This document shows positions 19,371 through 25,746 of a DNA stretch of 25,746 bases, piece after piece. The position numbers were made by a program, and so were the translations under genes. This DNA comes from Pleurotus ostreatus/Saccharomyces cerevisiae fusant (Eukaryota; Opisthokonta): contig JAMQCK010000370.1 of assembly GCA_024196135.1 (NCBI GenBank), positions 1-25,746 on the forward strand, given 5' to 3'. The notes beneath the pieces are model-generated. The model was not told the origin of the DNA, made no database searches, and was given only the letters and a program-made list of their open reading frames with translations. Position 1 is the first letter of the stretch, and each line of letters begins with the position of its first letter.

Positions 19371-21217
19371 TAGTTGCGGTGGCGCTCCCGATGGTGGGGG
19401 AGGGAGAGATGAATAGGGCCCGTTCCGGCGTGGCTGGTATTATAACGCGAGTGCGACATGGCATTGCGCAGGCTATTCCGGGGATAGACTCAGGTCCCAT
19501 CCCCGACCCTGAATAACCTACAAATCCCGCCATCCCGATCAGCGCGGTGTTTGCCGGCCTCCCCCTCTTGTCCCCGCTCCCCGCTCCTCGTCCGCCCATC
19601 GCCAGCTCGGGTGGCGATCGCATCCCTGCCGTCCGTCTCCATGACATGCTGCCCGCTGCGATGATTTACTGCGCCCAGCCTAGCACAGCACCGCGTACGC
19701 CCCCCTTACATATCCTTCCAGCCGCCTGCTGATGTGTAGTACTCGAGGTAGCCCTGGGGTACTCCTGCGCTCCCCATCTGGCCGCGCCCTATCCCCGGCG
19801 TCCTACTCTGTCTGCCGGTGACACGGCTACTAGGCACCCATCACGTCTCCCGGCGTCTCAGCCCGCGCGTCTGTCCTGTCCGTTGCGCGGTGCACATCGC
19901 AGGCGCACGCCAGTCTGCATGCAGGTCGGCCTACCCGTCTCTGACGTATCTCCGCCTCGTGCGCCCTACCTCCCGCCGCGGGTCCGCGCCTCATGCTCGC
20001 CAACTTTGTCAACTTCTCGCCCACTCCAAGACCAACTTTGGCGTTACCCCCGGCCTCCTTCTCGCGCATCACCCTCGCCCCACGCCAGTCAGCTGCATGA
20101 TCCCTCCCTCTTCATCGCTTCAACCGAACATGTTTCCCCCGTACAGTCCCAATAGGCCGCTCCCGCCCACGCCAACCCACCTAGCGTCCATGCACGTCAA
20201 ACTCAAACCTACGCCCTTTGAATGCAACAAGCGCCCAAGATGCCGCTGCTCCCAACAAAGAAATCACGAATTGGCTGCCTCATCCATCACGTTCTCTGTC
20301 CATATCAAGGCCTCCCTGCTGAAGCACACTCACTGAATCGCCACCGAGTATAATTCGTAGATCGATACAGATCCCCTGCAGCGCGAACAGGAAAATCCCG
20401 CTGCGTACCCGGGGTCGGCCCGCGCCATCGGGGCAGCGTACGCATCGAGGCGTTTTGTGCAACGGCATCGCGTCTCGACCTCGGGCTCGGAGCCTCCTTG
20501 TACTCGTGCCCGGAGTTTGGTCGCAACAAGGCGTCCGGTTTAGCTGCTTCAAGCGAGGGAGGGCGCGTCGACGCTCTATGAACCGAGGCATAAACAACGA
20601 ATCGCGCATCGTCGGGTTTCAACGCTTCTGTCTTTCTATGGTAGACCATTGACGCGCGCGTCACGGGCCCTATACACCCTCTCGCGCAACTATCGCGTCG
20701 TTCGGTGCTTTCCGACAAGCGGTTCGACATGATAGTGGCACGCCACTCTGCCCACGCCGACCCCCGGCCTGACATGCCACGCTGGCCTTCGACGGACGCG
20801 CCATGAGGTCTTCGGTGCACTCGCGCTGCCCTTCTCTGCCGCCGTCCCCTCTTCGATGCCATACTCCCGCCCTTCGCTGCCCCACCGCGGCCCTTCCATG
20901 CCATTCTGTTGTGGTTGACGCCACACTGAACAGCCGCCCTCCCAGCGCCTTGCCTTGTGTCGCCCCTCCTTATCGTCGGCGCTTGCCGCGGAGCTGAATG
21001 TTGAACCACCCATCGAGACGAGGAAGATTCCCGGGTCCTCCTGCGTGGGTCAGAAATTCGGAAATCGGAGGAAACGCGGTGGCGGGATGCACGTCTCATC
21101 CGTCTGGGAGCAGCAATCTCATCTCTGCTGTGCTCCGTGCATCACCAAGTACAGCCTCGTAATCCACAGGACGCAAATACGTCTGCCCGAAAGCAGAAAC
21201 TGCCATGATGGTGGCAC
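19371..21217. other. Gene-poor stretch upstream of the F-box gene
   Basis: About 1.85 kb without a credible gene. Open frames exist on both strands (for example 20305-21099 minus and 19818-20336 plus), but their translations are Arg/Ser/Pro-rich, lack family motifs and look like by-products of GC-rich DNA. No tRNA, transposase motif or LTR was found. It probably contains the F-box promoter and decayed sequence. Confidence 0.5.
19437..19448 (-). promoter_or_regulatory. Possible TATA-like element of the F-box gene
   Basis: The minus strand reads CGTTATAATACC about 70 bp upstream of the ATG at 19370. It is AT-rich against a GC-rich background. It is a weak match, so this is a suggestion only. 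Confidence 0.3.
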
Positions 21218-21468
21218 TAGACCGTATTGGACATCGCGAAACTCAAAACTGGAAACTGGACGCCATGTTGCAAACGAGTTATCTCCGACTTTGGAACTCA
21301 ACGTTGGAGCCTCGGGTTGGCGGGCAGCAGCGCCTGGTTGCGCCCAAGGAACCCTGACGTCACCGTCTGAAGGCGCGCTGGCGAGTTCGAAAGTCCTCGT
21401 TTCTTGTTTCTGAACTCGCCAGTTCCCAAACTCGAAACTGCGAGTTTCGCGGAATCCAATACGGTCTA
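21218..21468. mobile_element. MITE-like element, 251 bp, TA-flanked terminal inverted repeats
   Basis: The left end begins TAGACCGTATTGGA (21218-21231) and the right end is its exact reverse complement (21455-21468). After three mismatches the match resumes for CGCGAAACTC, so about 24 of the outer 27 bases pair. The outermost TA on each side could be a TA target duplication, as used by Tc1/mariner-type elements. A second inverted repeat (CTGGCGAGTTC ... GAACTCGCCAG) near the right end could form a hairpin. No transposase frame fits inside, so the element would be non-autonomous. Confidence 0.72.
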
Positions 21469-22061
21469 CTCCCCTCGCCCTCAACGTCCTCAACACCTCG
21501 GAGGATCATAGCCGGCGACGTGTGCGATTATCCGCTACCCGGGGACCACCTACATAACCCGGCCCCGGGTCTTATGGGCGCGTACGCCACCACGGATGAT
21601 CCTGCGTCCACCACGAACACGCCTGCGTCCACCACGAATACACTTGCTTCCACCACGAATTCCGAGCTTGCTTTTACGGCCCCGAGTGCGATGCCGAGGT
21701 CTGCAGCAATTTGTGGCCACGCCGCCACGGCTATTCGCGATTGAGACTACGGCTATTTCGCGCCTGACGCGCGCTCGTTGAGATGGTGCGTAACCCTCTC
21801 GCTGCGAAGGTATGGTTGCATGATACCTGCTGTCGTCAACTGCAAGCGGGTTTCTTACCGGGTGTTGGCAAGGTCCGAAGATAAGGTCGACGAGTCAGAA
21901 GGTCCTGAGTGTACGCTGTTGGACACCGGGTTGTACTTGAAGGTGAATGAATAGATAAGTGCGCTCGAGTACGTAGTAGACCCTGCCAATACATTTTTAT
22001 CGGCAAATGACTGCTATTCTACAACCGTCAAGACATGACAAAAACAAAAAACCCTCAACGC
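21469..22061. other. Intergenic region between MITE-like element and dioxygenase gene
   Basis: About 590 bp containing the 21-bp repeat array near its start and otherwise no clear feature. A short open frame (21520-21744, plus) simply reads through the repeat (PASTTNT units); I do not call it a gene. The right part should hold the dioxygenase 3' UTR. Confidence 0.5.
21580..21663. repeat. 21-bp minisatellite, about four units
   Basis: Units at 21601-21621, 21622-21642 and 21643-21663 share CCTGCGTCCACCACGAAYAC with a few changes. A more diverged unit (21580-21600) precedes them. The unit length is a multiple of three, so one frame reads PASTTNT repeats. Confidence 0.85.
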
Positions 22062-23432
22062 TCAGGCTGCCGCCGCTACCAAGGGTGCTGCCTTCTCTAC
22101 CTTAGTCTGGCTGTCCTCGTTCTGACCCTGGGTAGCCTTGTAGTACTTGCGCATCGCGCTGAGAATGTAGTCCTGGGCGGTCATGGGCGCGTACTTGCGC
22201 GTCGGGCCCTGTACGATGACCTGCGGGCGAGGCTGGGTGAAGTATCTGCGGTAGTGAAAGGTGAGCATCACTGAAGAGGGATGATGTGTACACAACGAAA
22301 GCGGAACAGAACAGAGGGACAGGGGCCAGAGGTACGGGGAGAAGTTGCGCCACAATCAACGAACACTCACGCCATGCTGTTCCTCGGCTTGCCGCTCTCG
22401 CTGGGGTTCGGCATGCGCACGCGATGGATGAGGCTCTTGAAGCGGTCGTCGCTCCACGACATGAGCATGTCGCCGATGTTGACGGTGATCTCGCCCGTTT
22501 GCGCAGGGACGGGCGTCCACTCAGCGTCCGTCGCACCCTTGCCTACAGTCATGCTCGTTAGAGAATACTGGGGGACGAACATTTAGCACCCTCACGCACC
22601 TCCATCCCCGCTCATCGCATTGTGCAGCGTGTCGAAAGTGCCGTGCGCTTCGCGCCCAGGCAGGACCTCGAGACCATCGCCACCGGTCTGCTGGAACAGC
22701 AGCGTAAGGACATCGAAGTCAGCATGCGCGCCAGCGCGCATAGGCGGAGGGCCCGACGTCGAAGTTGCCTTCGCTACCCCTGCGCCGTCCTGCGCATGAT
22801 ATCTCAACAACCTCAACGTCGACAGCGCGTCGCCATGGTCTAAATCGTGCGCCTCCCGGAAGTACCCCTCGGGCCAGCCCAGCGCGACGGCGAAGAAGCT
22901 CAGGATATCCATGCTGAGCTCGTGCACCTGGGTGTGGAATCGTGCAACGCGGGCCTCGAAGTCGGGTAGGTTGGGCAGGTCGTGCGGCCAGTAGGTGTTG
23001 CGGCGGAACCATTGAAGTTGGAGGGATTCTTTGGGATCTAGGAGGGGGTGAGGATGGATGCGCGTAGGAGCAGAGGGTTTAAGTTGGGTTAATGTATGAA
23101 GCTCACCTGCTACACCCGTCGATGGCCGGACCTGCGCATCGCGCTCCCAACCTGTGTTATTTTCCCGGACGAAGGGCCACTGGCCCTTGATCTCGTCCGG
23201 TAAAGCAAAGAACTTGGTGCTATTCAGTGTGTTAGCGACCTCGAGTCTTAACTGAAGAAGCTGACACTCACGACAACTCGAACGTTTCCTCGATGTCCTG
23301 TTTACTGGGCCGCTCCTGGTCCACGAGGATGAAGAATCCAACATTCTCTGCAGCGTCGATGATCTGAGCACCGATCTCGGCGCGACGGGCAGCGAAGTCA
23401 CGCAGAGAAATCTTGGGTATGGGGCGGGGCAT
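22062..23432 (-). CDS. Fe(II)/2-oxoglutarate-dependent dioxygenase (isopenicillin N synthase-like)
   Basis: This family uses Fe(II), O2 and usually 2-oxoglutarate to hydroxylate, desaturate or cyclise small molecules. Five exons (23272-23432, 23107-23219, 22600-23037, 22371-22542, 22062-22245) join in phase to 355 residues, normal length. The N-terminal block IPKISLRDFAARRAEIGAQI and ENVGFFILVD is typical. The iron triad is H196 and D198 in GAHADFDVLTLLFQ and H277 in SLIHRV; the 2-oxoglutarate-binding R291-x-S293 lies in PRNSMAYF. The segment RLLRYHAQDGAG fits the core strand before the HxD loop. The C-terminus ends in an Ala-rich tail. The substrate cannot be deduced and no biosynthetic partners adjoin, so a lone oxidative enzyme is likely. 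The start is the first ATG before the conserved N-terminus. Confidence 0.93.
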
Positions 23433-23891
23433 GTCAATGTATCGTTATGGAAAGGGAGAAATGAGATCAATCCAGTGGAGGGGAAGAACGGTCGGTGAGA
23501 TGCTGGTGCAGCCGTTGAGGTTACCGATCGCGGGGTTCCGCCGCTCTCCTACAAGTCGTCGACTATATGTGCGCCAAACCACGGTATCTCATATCCCGAA
23601 GCAAGTCTTGGTCCTGGTATCTGATCCCGACCCAGCAATGTTTGCCGCCGCGATAAGCACTCGAAGAGCGGCATCGGCACCGTCACGGGGAACGAGCATA
23701 AGTTCTGGACCTTTGGCAGGGGGTTCTGGGTCGAAGACGAGCAATAGATCGCATTCTGAGGGTTGTAGTGGGCAAGGAGATGCATACACTTAGGCCAAGA
23801 ACGACATGGAGACGGAGGGCAAGAGCAAAGGTGGCGACAGTCACCAGCCTTCGAGCCGGGCCGGTACACCGGATGTCACGATTACGTCATT
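23433..23891. other. Intergenic region between helicase 3' end and dioxygenase start
   Basis: About 460 bp on the promoter side of the dioxygenase gene, with the helicase 3' UTR at its right. Short minus-strand frames (for example 23589-23789) show no family features. No TATA box, RNA gene or repeat stands out. Confidence 0.5.
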
Positions 23892-25746
23892 CTAACCTCT
23901 GCGCGCGCCTCCATTGCTACGTGCGGCAGGTGGCAAGTGCTGCACTCCGAAGGGCCTCGCATCCTTTGGATCCCTGCCATCATTCGCCAGCAGCGAAAGT
24001 ATGGCGTTCAAGACAGCGTCATCTGGGCCGGCTTGCATCTGCGATGTATCTTCCACACAGAGCAGTAGACGTGCGTCCAGTAGTCGTCTAGAGTTGCTCG
24101 TAAGTGCTCATGTTCGACGGTTGCAAATGTTCTCGGGACGTACCGAAGTCGGTTCGCTAGCGCACCGATCCGTGCCCAAGCCTTGAGGCGGATGAAGCCT
24201 TCTCGGTCCCTCTCGCCAACGGTAAGTGTTCCGCGAACGGCATCCACGGACACGCTCCCTCCGAATAACAATAGCGCGTATGTCGGAGCCTGTCCACGGG
24301 TCGAGGTAAGCCACCCGTTCTTCGTCATCTCCTAATCACCTAGCCGCACTCACCTCCGTCACGTCCCGCACATAAACCTTACTGGTCTGCTGCCGCCCGA
24401 AGTACGCCGCGAACGGCGCGCCCCATCTTGCCTCCCCGAAGAGGATGCTTGATGGGTGGATCCAGACGCGGGAGTCGTGCATGTCGAAGAAGGCGAACTC
24501 GCGGGCTGCGGCTTCGCGCTGGACCGTGCCCGCCGCTACAGCATCGAACTTCGCGCGCGGGGCACGAACGCGGGCGACGCGAGGATAGAGTCCGGAGAGG
24601 ATGATGGCTTTTAGCAAGTTGGTATGCGTGCTGTAGGCGTTGAGAGCCGGCGCGGTAGGCGGCAGGGACGGTGGGATAAATCCCATGTTGCCCAATGCAG
24701 AATGGAACTCGAGCCGCAGGGTTGTGATGTCGCGCACTGTTGTGGGCGAGATGAAGTTCTGGATGAGATTTTAGCGTGAGGTCAGGTTAGCGAGGCTCAC
24801 AGAACATACCTGTTTGCAGAAGTCGACGATCTCTCGCTGAGACCTGCCTTCGGCGCGGAGGCGCATGCACTCATCGTAGGCCAGAACCGACGCCAGGAGG
24901 TCGCTGCCGTACAGCGCGAAGCGTTGACGTGCTCTAAACACATTTGTTAGCCATGTCTCTGTGGTATGGAAGGTGACTCACTCATCCGCCTCGTTTCTCT
25001 GATCAGGAGGACTGAGGAATATGGGTTTCGACGATAGGACTGCCGCGATCGTCAAGACGGGCCCCAAGCACCGGAAGAGCGCAGCGAGGATTAACATCTG
25101 CGGCAAATCAGCTGGAATGTGGTATAGGGTTGCACTATCTCACCTTCGCAAGGCGCACATCGACGGGAAGAATGGCCTAGGATAGTCAGTCGACGGCGTA
25201 GACTGACAGCACAAACACGAACCATATTCCTTCCCAAGGCCGTCAGAGCCCCTTCCTTGCTCAAGGCCCCCAGTTCCTCCAGCGTCGCAAGGGCCCTATC
25301 CATCGTAGCCATGTCAGGAGGGCTGATCATACCCGCAAGGAAGGCCTGAGACTTGTTAATCGCTGCACGCCCGTAATATAAATCTACTTACTCTAGGATC
25401 CTGATGCTCTCTCGCCGCCTTCACAGCCAAACAAACACTTTCGAGGGGTACCCGTTGAATCTCCGGTGTTGGGAAAGGAGCCATGCGCGCCTCGCGATCG
25501 CGCGTGAAGAGCTTGTAGCAGAATCCTGCACGCGTACGACCAGCTCGTCCCCTCCTCTGCCGAGCAGCCGCGCGTGTCACCCATGTCTCTTGCAGCCGTG
25601 TCATGTCCGTCGCTGGGTCGTAGCCTGTCTCCTTCACTCGGCCGCAGTCAACGACGTAGACCACGTCGTCGATGGTGATGGAAGTCTGGGAATATTGTCA
25701 GCTAAAGGAGAGGTTGAAGACGTGAAGAACCTACCTCAGCGACGTT
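23892..25746 (-). CDS. DEAH-box RNA helicase, C-terminal part (5' end outside window)
   Basis: DEAH/RHA helicases remodel RNA or RNPs using ATP. About 482 C-terminal residues are present in nine exons: 25735-25746 (cut), 25392-25685, 25223-25345, 25144-25176, 24982-25097, 24810-24933, 24354-24758, 24144-24289 and 23892-24087, all phase-consistent. Motif V (NVAETSITIDDVVYVVD) spans the first junction and motif VI is QRRGRAGRTRAG. Winged-helix and ratchet (HA2) segments follow (ISPPDMATMDRALATLEELG, LGRNMAILPVDVRLAKM), then the OB-fold domain (FFDMHDSRVWIHPSSILFGE, TSKVYVRDVTE, YALLLFGG). The layout resembles the DHX29/DHX36/DHX57 group more than the splicing Prp DEAH proteins, but that rests on the C-terminus only. 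One exon (25144-25176) is just 33 nt. The walker motifs lie beyond the right edge. Confidence 0.93.

Noticed and set aside
20305..21099. Minus-strand open frame of 264 codons in the gene-poor region
   Set aside because: Arg/Ser-rich with no domain, and it overlaps other equally long frames. It looks like chance openness in GC-rich DNA.

Overview
The window reads as nuclear DNA of a GC-rich filamentous basidiomycete, most likely an Agaricomycete. The genes are densely packed and split by many introns of about 50 nt with GT..AG ends. One gene matches an F-box style common in mushrooms, and one matches a TPR family I recognise from Agaricomycetes. No bacterial, plasmid, viral or CRISPR signal was found. 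Exon joins were worked out by hand from splice motifs, reading frame and family conservation; no alignment was run.

Layout from left to right: (1) the 3' end of an unknown serine/proline-rich disordered protein (+, to 792); (2) a complete 16-exon tomosyn/Lgl/Sro7-family gene with a C-terminal R-SNARE motif (+, 1083-5159); (3) a TPR protein (-, 5296-7741); (4) the Golgi Qb-SNARE GOS1/GS28 (-, 8140-9264); (5) a small protein that looks NTF2/SnoaL-like (+, 9715-10597); (6) an unusually large TatD-family hydrolase related to fission yeast Scn1 (-, 10863-14259); (7) the tRNA m1G37 methyltransferase TRM5 (+, 14476-17030), divergent from (6) across 216 bp; (8) a repeat-rich intergenic region (17031-17993); (9) an F-box-like protein (-, 17994-19370); (10) a 2.7 kb gene-poor stretch holding a MITE-like element with near-perfect terminal inverted repeats (21218-21468) and a 21-bp minisatellite; (11) an Fe(II)/2-oxoglutarate dioxygenase of the isopenicillin N synthase type (-, 22062-23432); (12) the C-terminal part of a DEAH-box RNA helicase (-, 23892 to beyond the right edge).

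The genes do not form a pathway. Most are housekeeping genes: vesicle fusion (tomosyn-like, GOS1), tRNA modification (TRM5), an RNA helicase and a TatD nuclease-like enzyme. I see no convincing new multi-gene system. The points most worth checking are the TatD-like protein of about 999 residues with acidic and NLS-bearing disordered insertions and an internal duplication; the MITE-like element; the unrelated 20-22 bp minisatellites crowded into under 1 kb; the long pyrimidine-rich TRM5 introns; and the paired in-frame starts of TRM5, which suggest mitochondrial plus cytosolic forms.
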